64,000 nucleotides of DNA from NCBI GenBank assembly GCA_001799735.1, contig MGUA01000027.1, positions 62,001 through 126,000 of the forward strand, read 5' to 3'. Both the position numbers and the translations under genes were made by a program. The notes below the pieces were generated by a model. The model was not told the origin of the DNA. It searched no databases and saw only the letters and a program-made list of their open reading frames with translations. Shown here piece by piece: positions 17,208-25,654 of this stretch (the stretch's first letter is position 1; the number at the start of each line of letters is the position of its first letter). Source of the stretch: Elusimicrobia bacterium GWB2_63_22. Its GTDB lineage: Bacteria > Elusimicrobiota > Elusimicrobia > Elusimicrobiales > UBA9959.

Positions 17208-18104
17208 TCAAATCTTCCCGCTGCGGCCCGACAGCCCGTCGAGGACCGCCCGAAAAACCAGTTTCAGTTCTTTCGTGTTTACGCCCTTATTGTAGCGCAG
17301 AGATTCCAACAGGTAGAGCGGAAGTCCCAGCAGGCAGGTGATCAGGCTGGCCGTTATCATGCGCGCCGCTGGGAAATTTCTTTTAAAGATCAACAATTTA
17401 TTGCGGTAGAGGTAGTAGAGCCGCTCCCTCCGGCACGCCGTAGAGAGCGGCAGGTCGTGAAGCGCCCTTACACCCGGGGAATAGATTACAGAGTAGCCCG
17501 AATTTTTCAGCTGCAGACAAAAATCCACCTCTTCGTGGGCCGTGTAAAAATCTTCCGCGTGCCGGACCCCGCCGATAGCCTTTCGCCTGGCCAGGAAGCA
17601 GCTGGAATTCAGCCAGTCACACTCCGTTTCCGAAGACGAGTCGAGCTCAGAATACCTCCCGCTCCACCTGCCGACATAGTTGGCGCAATGGGCGGTCTTT
17701 TCAGGGGCCGCGGCGTAAACCAGGCGTGGGCCAACCAGCGCGCAGCCTGGCTTTTCCTCCAGGCAGCGGACAAGACCGCCTATGGTGTTTTTTTCGAGGT
17801 AGACATCGTCGTCCAGATACAGCAGCGCTTCGGAATCCGGGGCGGCGGACTCGCTGAGCCGCATACGCCCGTAGGCTATGCCCCTGTTCCGTTCGTTGCG
17901 CATGGCGCGGAAGCCGCGCAGCCCCCGCGAGAGCAGTTCAGGGGTCTTTCCTCCCAGTTCCTCGTATGTCCCGTCCGTACCGAAATCATCCAGGACGACG
18001 ATCTCAAGTTTCTCCAGCGGGTAGGCCTGGGTTAACACGGCCTCCAGCGTCCTGGCCAGGGCGCTCCTGCGGTTGTAAGTGCTTATCAGGACGCTGATCT
18101 TCAT
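17208..18104 (-). CDS. GT2 family glycosyltransferase
   Basis: 298 residues of GT-A fold: MKISVLISTYNRRSALARTL, LEIVVLDDFGTDGT, and LLYLDDDVYLEKN, whose DDD is the metal and nucleotide-sugar site. HEEVDFCLQLKNSGY is the usual acceptor-side motif with the catalytic Asp. The last 60 residues are hydrophobic (ASLITCLLGLPLYLLESL) and probably lie in or on the membrane. The ATG at 18104 overlaps the upstream CDP-alcohol phosphotransferase stop by four bases. Confidence 0.85.
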   Translation of the reverse strand: MKISVLISTYNRRSALARTLEAVLTQAYPLEKLEIVVLDDFGTDGTYEELGGKTPELLSRGLRGFRAMRNERNRGIAYGRMRLSESAAPDSEALLYLDDDVYLEKNTIGGLVRCLEEKPGCALVGPRLVYAAAPEKTAHCANYVGRWSGRYSELDSSSETECDWLNSSCFLARRKAIGGVRHAEDFYTAHEEVDFCLQLKNSGYSVIYSPGVRALHDLPLSTACRRERLYYLYRNKLLIFKRNFPAARMITASLITCLLGLPLYLLESLRYNKGVNTKELKLVFRAVLDGLSGRSGKI

Positions 18105-18916
18105 TTAGCCGTTTCCCTTCCGACACAGGACTTCAACACCTCTCGGCCGCGGCGGCAGTAAGTGAGCACCAAGGCAAAGGTGAAGGCGGCGTAGAAGAGC
18201 AGAAAGAAAGAGAGCATCAGGTCGGCGGCTCCGTACAGGAAGACGGGAATCAGCAGCAGGTAATGCGTCTCCCTGACGCGCAGATTTGAGACGGCGACCC
18301 TGGCCCAGAACTCGGGCCCGGACTTTCCGGCCAGCGGGCTGGACGGCAGCTGCGCCGCGGGAGCGGCCGACAGTTTTTCCCAGTGCGGCCGCAGAACCTC
18401 GTCGAAAACACCTTCCAGGTAAACGTAGTACGAAGAAAAGAAGGAGCAGAGGAAACCGACCGCAAGCCAGGCCAGCGGGTCGGCGCCCGCGGCGTTCCCG
18501 GCCAGGCGCAGCCCGGAGTCCCTCCAGACCACGACGCCGATAACCGGCCAGAACAGCATGTCGGCCCAGCTCATCATGGAATCCAGGAAGCGCCCGTAGG
18601 GATTGCGCGCGCGCAGCGCCCGCGCTATGCCTCCGTCGAGGCAGTCAAAGAAGTTGAACAGCACGAGAAGCGCCACCCCCGGCCAGATAAGCCCGCCGCC
18701 GGGCCACAGCAGGCAGACAAAACCCAGGAAAGCCGACAAACCGGAAAGCCAGGAAGCCCCCTCACCCGTAAGGCCCAGTCTGACCAGCAGCCAGATGGCC
18801 GGGAAAGAAGGCGGCCTGAAAATGAACCTGCTCGCGAAAAGGTAGCGCTCGTACTCCACCTTTGGAGCATGCTGCGCCACTATCTCGCCCAATGAAGGAT
18901 AGCCTGTCCCGGTCAT
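18101..18916 (-). CDS. CDP-alcohol phosphatidyltransferase-like membrane protein, last catalytic Asp replaced
   Basis: 271 residues with about six membrane helices. The family signature is seen as DCLDGGIARALRARNPYGRF followed by LDSMMS. Three of the four expected aspartates are present, but the position of the fourth, usually the catalytic base, is Ser. The nearest Asp is three residues further on (SWAD). The family moves a phospho-alcohol from a CDP carrier, for example in making phospholipids or glycerol- or inositol-phosphate links. Here it may attach a phospho-alcohol to the glycan. The ATG at 18916 overlaps the upstream stop (ATGA) and follows AAAGGAG. Confidence 0.72.
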   Translation of the reverse strand: MTGTGYPSLGEIVAQHAPKVEYERYLFASRFIFRPPSFPAIWLLVRLGLTGEGASWLSGLSAFLGFVCLLWPGGGLIWPGVALLVLFNFFDCLDGGIARALRARNPYGRFLDSMMSWADMLFWPVIGVVVWRDSGLRLAGNAAGADPLAWLAVGFLCSFFSSYYVYLEGVFDEVLRPHWEKLSAAPAAQLPSSPLAGKSGPEFWARVAVSNLRVRETHYLLLIPVFLYGAADLMLSFFLLFYAAFTFALVLTYCRRGREVLKSCVGRETAK

Positions 18917-19608
18917 AAGTCTCCTTTGACGCAAACGGCGATTATGCTGCCTTCCACGAACTCGCCGAAAAGCCTTTCTCCCGCCGCCAGCCGCAGCAGA
19001 CGCCTCTTAAGAGACCGGCCGAACTGGCCCGGGTTCAGCGCGAACTCAGGGCCGCTAAAACCAGCCCGACCGATCAGCGCCGTTACGTCCTTTCGCGCGA
19101 AGTAGTGGAGATGTCCCCCGCCCCAGACGAAATCGTCTTCGGTGGTGCGCGGGAATTCGCCTGAAAAAACCAGCCGGTATATATGCCGGAAACAGCGGAT
19201 ATTGGGCGTAGACAGCACCAGCCGCCCCCCGGGCTTAAGCACGCGGCGAAGCTCCTTCAGGGCGGCCAGCGGGTCTGCGATGTGTTCTATAACATCCAGC
19301 AGGACACAGGCGTCAAAAGTCCCGCCGGGAAAAGGAAGCGGGCCTGGAAGCTCTCCCTGCACGGCCTCTAGGCCCAGCGCCCGCACGGCGCCGACGGCCG
19401 GTTCGGAAATATCCGTTCCGCAGACTCTGCCGAAAAGCGGCGCGGCCAGTTTCAAGAACGCGCCATCCCCGCAGCCCGCGTCCAGAAGCGACCCTCCGGG
19501 TTTAAGCACGGACAGGGCGGTCTCAAAGATCTCGTTCTCGCCGGAGGGAGCGCGGCCGAGCCTCGCGGTCCAGTAGTCTCCGTAGATTTTTTTCAGGTCG
19601 TCCGTCAT
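18913..19608 (-). CDS. SAM-dependent methyltransferase (Methyltransf_11/23 type)
   Basis: 231 residues. Motif I is SLLDAGCGDGAFLKLA (residues about 40-55), then GTDISEPAV, FDACVLLDVIEHIADPLAAL and PGGRLVLSTPN. The DVIEHI...P pattern is typical of Methyltransf_23 enzymes found in glycan loci. The ATG at 19608 lies just past the upstream stop; the 57-codon extension is rejected because it would cover the end of the GT2 gene. The substrate is unknown. Confidence 0.82.
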   Translation of the reverse strand: MTDDLKKIYGDYWTARLGRAPSGENEIFETALSVLKPGGSLLDAGCGDGAFLKLAAPLFGRVCGTDISEPAVGAVRALGLEAVQGELPGPLPFPGGTFDACVLLDVIEHIADPLAALKELRRVLKPGGRLVLSTPNIRCFRHIYRLVFSGEFPRTTEDDFVWGGGHLHYFARKDVTALIGRAGFSGPEFALNPGQFGRSLKRRLLRLAAGERLFGEFVEGSIIAVCVKGDL

Positions 19609-19609
19609 A

Positions 19610-20551
19610 TTAAATTTTATCGCGTCCGGTCCGCAGCCAGACCGGCCCGGGTCCGCGCCCTCCGGCAAAATACGAGGCCGCCCCCGCCAGGATCGCCGCC
19701 GCCATCCTGAAACGGCCCGGCTTGCCGGACTTAAAGACCAGCCAGGCGGCGTCGCGCAGCAGGCGCGGGACCAGAACACGGGCCCCGACGCCGCAATGTC
19801 TTGCCGCGAAGACGAACTGCCCGCGGGTTTTGTGAAATCTCTTGAACGGGGCGTCGTCTCCGCCAGCGGAACAGGAAACCTTATGCCATATCTTGGAGGC
19901 CGGGACAGTGAGACTTTTGAAACCCGCGGCCGCGGCTCTTAGCCCCCAGTCCGAATCCTCCCAGTATATAAAGAATTCCTCGTCCAGTAGGCCGGTTTTA
20001 TCGATAAGGTCCCGGCTTACCAGGACCGCGCAGGCGGTGGCATAAGCTGTTTCTTCCACGCCGTGGTGTCCGTAAATCTCCGTTTCCTGCCCCGACCCGG
20101 GGCTGCAGAAAGAACAAGCGGCCTTGTCCAACCTGGCGCCGGTGAACCAGATCTTCCCCTTTTCAGCGGCGTAGAAGATGCGCGGGCCGGCCATCCCGGC
20201 TGTCCTGTCCGCCTGCAGCGCCCCGACCAGCGGGCCGATAAAATCCGGGGCTACCAGGATATCGTCGTTGAGCAAAAGCACATACTCCGCCCCCCGGGCG
20301 AGGGCCGCCTTTATCCCGGGATTGTTTCCGGCGGCGAAACCGAGGTTGGCGCCGGTAAAGAGCACCTCCGAAACCCTGCCGCAGGCGCCCCTGGCCGCGG
20401 CCTCCAGCCCCTCCCTGCGCGGACCGTTATGGACTACTACTGCATCCAGAGCAGGGTAATCAACCTTCTCCAGCGTGCGCAGGCAATCCTCCAGAACAGG
20501 CATGCCTTCCAGATTAAGTATAACCGCGCAAACTTTTGGATAGCTGTTCAT
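19610..20551 (-). CDS. GT2 glycosyltransferase, rhamnosyltransferase-like
   Basis: 313 residues. VCAVILNLEGMPVLEDCLRTL, VVVHNGPRREGLEAA, NLGFAAGNNPGI and LLLNDDILVAPDF match the WcaE/rhamnosyltransferase branch of GT2; DEEFFIYWEDSDWGLR carries the ED catalytic site. The C-terminus (about residues 245-300) is hydrophobic with many Arg and Lys, likely membrane-bound. Translation is coupled to the GT4 upstream by a 4-base overlap. Confidence 0.87.
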   Translation of the reverse strand: MNSYPKVCAVILNLEGMPVLEDCLRTLEKVDYPALDAVVVHNGPRREGLEAAARGACGRVSEVLFTGANLGFAAGNNPGIKAALARGAEYVLLLNDDILVAPDFIGPLVGALQADRTAGMAGPRIFYAAEKGKIWFTGARLDKAACSFCSPGSGQETEIYGHHGVEETAYATACAVLVSRDLIDKTGLLDEEFFIYWEDSDWGLRAAAAGFKSLTVPASKIWHKVSCSAGGDDAPFKRFHKTRGQFVFAARHCGVGARVLVPRLLRDAAWLVFKSGKPGRFRMAAAILAGAASYFAGGRGPGPVWLRTGRDKI

Positions 20552-21834
20552 TGTCGCCCGCCGAAATACGTTCGTTCAAGGTCCTCGAAAACTTTTACAT
20601 AGCGCCCGGCGACCCGGGGCCAGTCGTACTTCTCCCTGGCGGCCGCCAGGTCCATGGCCGCCGGCATCGCCCCTGAAAGCGCCGCCTCCACCGCCGTTTT
20701 CCAGGCCGCGTAATTCCTCACCGGGACCAGCCTCCCGGCCGAAGCGGCGCGCAGGGCGTCGGCGGTCTCCCCTACGGGGGTTGAAAGCACCGGCAGCCCG
20801 CAGGCCAGGGCCTTCATCACCGATGCGGGCCCACCCTCGTCGGTAGCCACCGAGACGTAGACGTCGGCGGCGTGGTAGAGGGAGAGGAGGGTTTCCCCTG
20901 AGGCGTAAGGGTGCAGCAGGGCCCGCCCTGTCCTTATCATCGGCCCGGCCAGGTCCGAAAGCCGCCGGGACTCTTCCTCGCCGCCGTGCCCGGCTATAAG
21001 CAGAAAAAAATCTTCCCTGCCGCCGAGCGAGGCAAAGACCCCGGCAAGCCGGTCCAGCTGCTTTCTCGGCACGAAATTACCTGAGGCGAAGAAAACTTTT
21101 TTTCCCGCCCCTATCCCCAAGCTTGAGCGCGCCACGCGCTTTTCACTCTCCGAAGGCGGCCGCCAGAAAGAGAAATCGCAGCCCATCGTAAGGGTCTCTA
21201 CCCGGCCCCCGTACACCTTCCTCACCTCGGCCAGAGCGGCCGAAGACTGCTCTGAAACCACGTCGGCCCTCGCAAGCAGCCTCTTGATCTCCAGATGCTC
21301 AGCCGCCATGCGCAGATAGGTAAGCGGCCGGTGAAGGGCGAGAAAACCAGTGAGCGGGGCACGGAACATTCCGCCGCTGCGCATGAAGACCGGTATTTTT
21401 TTAGCGCGCAAGGCTTTCAGTATCTCCATGTACAGCGGGATCCTGAAGCCGTAAGTGCCGTACAGCAGGACGATAGCCCGCTCCCCTTCCAGCCGCTCCA
21501 GGTCCGAGACCAGCCGGGCGCACCAGATGCCTGCGCGAGACAGCGGCCACGCGCCAAAGACTCTTTCTTCCGCCGGGAAAAGGACATGGGTCACTCCGGA
21601 AGGAAGCCGCGCGGAATAGACTTTGTCGGCCAGGGGATCCGGCTGCCATACTTCCCAGGTATGCCGGGAGGAATTTTTTAGCACCTCCGCGCCCAGCACG
21701 TCCATCCATTCGTTGGACCAGAACCCGACCTTGCCTCCGCCGGGCTTTTCCCATGAGAACTCCGGCGGCTCACCCTTATGGTAGTCGTAGGCCGGGCCGT
21801 GCGGCATGACGGCGATGATCCTGACGCCGCTCAC
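20548..21834 (-). CDS. GT4 family glycosyltransferase
   Basis: 428 residues. The N-terminal third is unlike the commonest GT4s and begins IIAVMPHGPAYDYHKGEPP. The C-terminal domain is clear: FASGNFVPRKQLDRLAGVFA, LLIAGHGGEEESRRLSDL and the donor motif VSVATDEGGPASVMKALACG, in which the first acidic position is Asp-Glu and the second Glu is replaced by Lys. A nucleotide-sugar transferase of the cluster. It overlaps the upstream asnB stop by four bases. Confidence 0.8.
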   Translation of the reverse strand: MSGVRIIAVMPHGPAYDYHKGEPPEFSWEKPGGGKVGFWSNEWMDVLGAEVLKNSSRHTWEVWQPDPLADKVYSARLPSGVTHVLFPAEERVFGAWPLSRAGIWCARLVSDLERLEGERAIVLLYGTYGFRIPLYMEILKALRAKKIPVFMRSGGMFRAPLTGFLALHRPLTYLRMAAEHLEIKRLLARADVVSEQSSAALAEVRKVYGGRVETLTMGCDFSFWRPPSESEKRVARSSLGIGAGKKVFFASGNFVPRKQLDRLAGVFASLGGREDFFLLIAGHGGEEESRRLSDLAGPMIRTGRALLHPYASGETLLSLYHAADVYVSVATDEGGPASVMKALACGLPVLSTPVGETADALRAASAGRLVPVRNYAAWKTAVEAALSGAMPAAMDLAAAREKYDWPRVAGRYVKVFEDLERTYFGGRQ

Positions 21835-23768
21835 GCTGCCTCCCCGCTGATGAACCTGCGCAGCCAGAGCTCGAGCAGCACCAGTTTATAGGAGAAGAAA
21901 GCTTTCCCGGGAGCCCCGTCGGGATCGCGGAAGAAAGCGGCAAGCTTGGCCGGGCTCATCAGCCCGGAAGCTTCGATGGCGCCCCCGGAACAGAGGGCGC
22001 CGTAGCGGGAGTTAACGGCCCTCAGCCACTCGTCCCGAGGCGGCGTAAACCCGGTCTTGGGCCTGGCCAGCACATCGTCAGGGACTATCCCCTTCATGGC
22101 CTCCCTGAACCAGCCCTTGGCTCCGAGCAGGTAGTCATCGGGATAGGTTTTGCGCAGGCCGGTCACCAGTTCCACGAACCGGCAGTCTAGGAAAGGCAGT
22201 CTGCTCTCCACGGAGAACGCCATCCCGAGCCTGTCGCCTTGCACCACCGAGTTGGAGACGTTCCACGGGTCCAGCAGAAAACGGCAGGTCTTGAGCGGTA
22301 CCGAGGACCAGTCCCGGGTGGTGAAGGGCGCGTAAAGCGGGGCGTCGTCCGCGGCGGCTCCAAAGCCTCCGCTGCCGAGTTCACGCTTGAAGCCGAAAGC
22401 CGCTTTGAAATCCGGGTTCTCGTCCCAGAGTATGAACCTGTCCGGGTTTTCAGCGAACTTGGCGCGGAGTTCGGCCATGGCCCCCCGCAGCCTGGCTATT
22501 TCCGCCAGCGGGTCGGACAGCAGCCCCCGCTTGGAGACCGCGGCCAGCAGGGCCGCAGTTTCGCGCGGCGGCAGGCCGTGGAAAGGGGCCCCGGCCCTTA
22601 GTTGTTTTTTCAGAAAGTTGCGCTTCAGAGATTCCCGGGCCCAGCGGTACCCCCAGAAAAGCTCGTCGCCGCCGAAACCCAGCAGCAGCACCGGCACGCC
22701 GTTCTCCCTGGCCAGCCTGCTTACCGAGTAGTAGCCGTAAGCCGCCACGTCGGCGACAGGATCGTCCATGGCGTAGACCATCTCCGGGAAAGCGGCCACC
22801 ATGCCGGCGGTGTCCAGCTCCGCGGAAACGAACCGCATGCCCAGCCTTCCTGCCAGGTCTTGCGCCTGGCTCCGTTCGTCGCAGGCGGGCCTTCCGGGAT
22901 ATCCCACGCTGAAAGCGGTCATTCCACCCGGGCTGTGCCGGGCGGCCGCGCAGGCGATGGCGGAAGAATCCAGCCCTCCGGAGAGCGCCACCCCGACGGG
23001 CACGTCGGCCCTTATGATATAGCGCCCCAGATCGTCGAAAGCCGCCCTAATCAGCTCCCCCGGGTTGCCGCTGACCGGGGCCGCGTCCTCCAGATCCCAG
23101 TATTTTTCCAGCGAAAACGACAGGTCCGCCGTCCTTAGTTTTATGTAATGAGCGGCGGGCAGCTTCCTTACCCCCTTAACAAGGGTAAGAGGTTCCGGCA
23201 CGTACTGGTAATGGAGGTACATGTTAACCGCGGCCGGCTCAAGTTCCGGCCGGCCCGGCCCGAGGCCCGCCAGCAGGGACTTGAGCTCCGAGGAAAAGAT
23301 GAACTCGGAAGAGCCCGCGCTGTAGTAGAGGGGCTTCTCGCCCATGCGGTCCCGGGCTATCAGGAGCTCGCCCCGCCGCGTGTCGTGCAGCGCGAAAGCG
23401 AACATGCCCCTGAGCCTGGACAGGCAGCCGGCGCCGGACTCCTCGTAAAGGTGCAGTATGGTCTCGCAGTCGCTGCGCGTTTTGAATAAGTGGCCCCTGG
23501 CCTCCAGCTCCGCGCGAAGTTCCACGTAATTGTAGATCTCCCCGTTGGCCACGAGGACAAGGGAAGAATCCTCGCTGAACAAGGGCTGGTCCCCGCCCTT
23601 TATGTCTATTATGCGCAGGCGGCGCACGGCCAGCGCCGCGCCGCCGCTGCGGTGCAGGCCGGCGGAATCCGGGCCCCTGTGGCGCAGCAAGCCGCTCATC
23701 CGCTCAACGCGGGCGAGCGCGCCATCATCCAAGCGCCCAGCAGATATTAATCCGGTTATTCCGCACAT
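21831..23768 (-). CDS. asnB: Asparagine synthetase-type amidotransferase (AsnB)
   Basis: 645 residues, the usual AsnB length. Cys2 starts the glutaminase domain (MCGITGLISAG), followed by LRHRGPDSAG, NGEIYNYVELRAEL and RGMFAFALHD. The synthetase domain has the PP-loop ALSGGLDSSAI and LLLGFGGDELFWGYRW. It transfers ammonia from glutamine to an adenylated carboxylate. Inside a glycan locus the likely role is amidation of a uronic acid sugar, as for WbpS-like enzymes; asparagine synthesis is the alternative. It is the second AsnB of the locus (the other is fused to a GT9). Two bases separate it from the upstream gene. Confidence 0.88.
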   Translation of the reverse strand: MCGITGLISAGRLDDGALARVERMSGLLRHRGPDSAGLHRSGGAALAVRRLRIIDIKGGDQPLFSEDSSLVLVANGEIYNYVELRAELEARGHLFKTRSDCETILHLYEESGAGCLSRLRGMFAFALHDTRRGELLIARDRMGEKPLYYSAGSSEFIFSSELKSLLAGLGPGRPELEPAAVNMYLHYQYVPEPLTLVKGVRKLPAAHYIKLRTADLSFSLEKYWDLEDAAPVSGNPGELIRAAFDDLGRYIIRADVPVGVALSGGLDSSAIACAAARHSPGGMTAFSVGYPGRPACDERSQAQDLAGRLGMRFVSAELDTAGMVAAFPEMVYAMDDPVADVAAYGYYSVSRLARENGVPVLLLGFGGDELFWGYRWARESLKRNFLKKQLRAGAPFHGLPPRETAALLAAVSKRGLLSDPLAEIARLRGAMAELRAKFAENPDRFILWDENPDFKAAFGFKRELGSGGFGAAADDAPLYAPFTTRDWSSVPLKTCRFLLDPWNVSNSVVQGDRLGMAFSVESRLPFLDCRFVELVTGLRKTYPDDYLLGAKGWFREAMKGIVPDDVLARPKTGFTPPRDEWLRAVNSRYGALCSGGAIEASGLMSPAKLAAFFRDPDGAPGKAFFSYKLVLLELWLRRFISGEAA

Positions 23769-23770
23769 AT

Positions 23771-24628
23771 TTAAAATCCCCGCGCTTTGCTCTTAACCGC
23801 TACGGCGGTGAACCCGGCGGCGCGAGTTCGCTCGTAGGCGCGCCGCAGTTCCCCCGGGAGGCGCAGGCGCCGCATGAGCCCTGCGGCCTTCCCCTCCGGG
23901 CAGGACGGGAAGACGATACGGACCTCCATTCCCAGACCCAGCAGGAGCCTTTCCACATCGTGGCTGTTAGCCAGCCAGGTGGCGTCAAAATCGTTGCCGC
24001 ACTCCGCCGTGCTGCCGCTGAGCACGGGTTCAAGGTAGCGTATCTTCCGGTCAAGCCCGGCCGACTTAGCGAACTTGATCCAGGAAAAATAAAAAAAATT
24101 AAGAAAAGCCCCTGCACGCGTGCCCGCTTCCCAGGGACGCGGGCGGGCGCGGCCCTTCCAGGACAGAAACTCAGAGAGCTGCTGGAACGGGTCCAGGAAA
24201 CTGGGCATCGCCAGGACCAGCCTGCCTCCGGGCCTCAGCACCCGGTGCATTTCGCGCAGCACGGCCTCGACATCTCCGACATGCTCCATGAACAGCGCGG
24301 AACAGACAACGTCGAAGGAAGCGTCCCGGAAGGACATCCTGGAGGCGTCTTCCACCGCGAAGCGCAGCAGCGGCCCTTCACCGTGCCGCCGGCGGGCCTC
24401 CTCCACGAAGAGCGGTGAAATATCCGTCCCGGTAACGGAAAACCCTTTTAACGAAAGCAGGCGGGAGGAATTGCCCAGCCCGCAGCCGCACTCGAGGAAC
24501 TCTCCCCCCGGGCTCATGCCGGCCGAGCATTCGGCCAGGTACTCCGTATATTCTTTCAGCTCGTTTTTCCCGAGGCTGTCCCTGTATTCCAGGGAAGAGG
24601 AGTAGAATTCTTTAAGTTTATCGGCCAT
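23771..24628 (-). CDS. SAM-dependent methyltransferase
   Basis: 285 residues. Motif I FLECGCGLGNSSRLLSL, GTDISPLFVEEA, FDVVCSALFMEHVGDV and RPGGRLVLAMPSF give a class I methyltransferase of the ubiE/Methyltransf_11 type. A middle insertion with FLNFFYFSWIKF is aromatic-rich and may touch a lipid or the membrane. It lies between AsnB and another methyltransferase with one- to two-base gaps, so all three are one transcript. Target unknown. Confidence 0.82.
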   Translation of the reverse strand: MADKLKEFYSSSLEYRDSLGKNELKEYTEYLAECSAGMSPGGEFLECGCGLGNSSRLLSLKGFSVTGTDISPLFVEEARRRHGEGPLLRFAVEDASRMSFRDASFDVVCSALFMEHVGDVEAVLREMHRVLRPGGRLVLAMPSFLDPFQQLSEFLSWKGRARPRPWEAGTRAGAFLNFFYFSWIKFAKSAGLDRKIRYLEPVLSGSTAECGNDFDATWLANSHDVERLLLGLGMEVRIVFPSCPEGKAAGLMRRLRLPGELRRAYERTRAAGFTAVAVKSKARGF

Positions 24629-24629
24629 T

Positions 24630-25652
24630 TCAGGTCACCGGCTGCGCCGCCTTCCTCCTGGAAAGGATAGCGCAGCAAACAGGCCCCCGCGCCCCGGAAA
24701 AGCGCGCCTCCCCGGAAAGGAGATCCCTGGCCGCGCGATAACCGCCCGCAAAGCCCAGTTTTTCGGAGATGCGCTCCAGCCACCAGTCCCGGGGCCTAGT
24801 GAAAACTCCGGGGACCGGTTCTCCGGCCGCGTCCAAAAAGGACCGCTTGGCGTTCAGCCCCGGTATCATCGCCCTTGAAACACGGACATAATGCGACGCG
24901 TAGAAAGAGGAAAAATCGAAGAACTCTACCTCGCAGTCAAGAACCCCGGCCGCGTATTCGAACGATTTTTCTGAGAACCACCAGCGGTGCACCGGCGGCA
25001 GATCGGTTTCCCAAACCGCCCCTTCAGGAGAAAAGGAGCGGTTAGGCGTGGTTATCAGGATCTTTCCCCCGGGGGCCAGCAGTTTTACGGCGCTCTGAAG
25101 CAAAGGTGCCGGGTCCGCCGCGTGCTCTATCATCTGGTTAAGCACCAGCACATCGAAGGTCGGCCCGCTTTCCACCAGGGCTTCCAGCGTGGAGCAGGTA
25201 AACAACCCTCCGAACGAGGCTTCGGCCAGTTTCACGGCCTTTTCGGAAACATCCAGGCCTTTGACCGCAAAACCGTCGGAATGAAGCGCGTAAGTCAGGT
25301 ACCCCATCCCGCTGCCGACGTCCAGTACGCTGATCCGGCGCCCGCCCTCTTTTTTTAAACCGCGCAGGTACGCCGCCGTGGCCCAATACGACTCCTCTTT
25401 GTCCGCCAGATAGTCCAGCGGCGAGGCGGCCTTTTTTATATTCTCGCTGTACAGGAGGTAGCGCGAGTAGCCGGGAACATTCCGGATATTCCGATAAATG
25501 TTTTCATACAGCGCCTCCGCCGGCGCCATGGGCCAGGAGAACTGAGACCCGCAGCCCCGGCAATCATAAACGTCAAAACGGGCCGGGGCCTGATACCCGG
25601 TTAAACCCTTATGCACAAGAACGGCGTCCGTTCCGCACAACCCGCAACGCAT
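24630..25652 (-). CDS. SAM methyltransferase with N-terminal zinc ribbon
   Basis: 340 residues. CGLCG at residues 3-7 and CRGCGSQF at about 32-36 form a zinc ribbon like that of the gene at 4940. The catalytic domain has SVLDVGSGMGYLTYALH, GLDVSEKAVKLAE, FDVLVLNQMIEHAADPAPLL and PGGKILITTPNRSFS. The ATG at 25652 is preferred over the TTG at 25658: a TGAGGA site lies seven bases upstream, and the flippase stop is at 25655. Such enzymes methylate nucleotide sugars or glycan ends. Confidence 0.82.
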   Translation of the reverse strand: MRCGLCGTDAVLVHKGLTGYQAPARFDVYDCRGCGSQFSWPMAPAEALYENIYRNIRNVPGYSRYLLYSENIKKAASPLDYLADKEESYWATAAYLRGLKKEGGRRISVLDVGSGMGYLTYALHSDGFAVKGLDVSEKAVKLAEASFGGLFTCSTLEALVESGPTFDVLVLNQMIEHAADPAPLLQSAVKLLAPGGKILITTPNRSFSPEGAVWETDLPPVHRWWFSEKSFEYAAGVLDCEVEFFDFSSFYASHYVRVSRAMIPGLNAKRSFLDAAGEPVPGVFTRPRDWWLERISEKLGFAGGYRAARDLLSGEARFSGARGPVCCAILSRRKAAQPVT

Positions 25653-25654
25653 AA

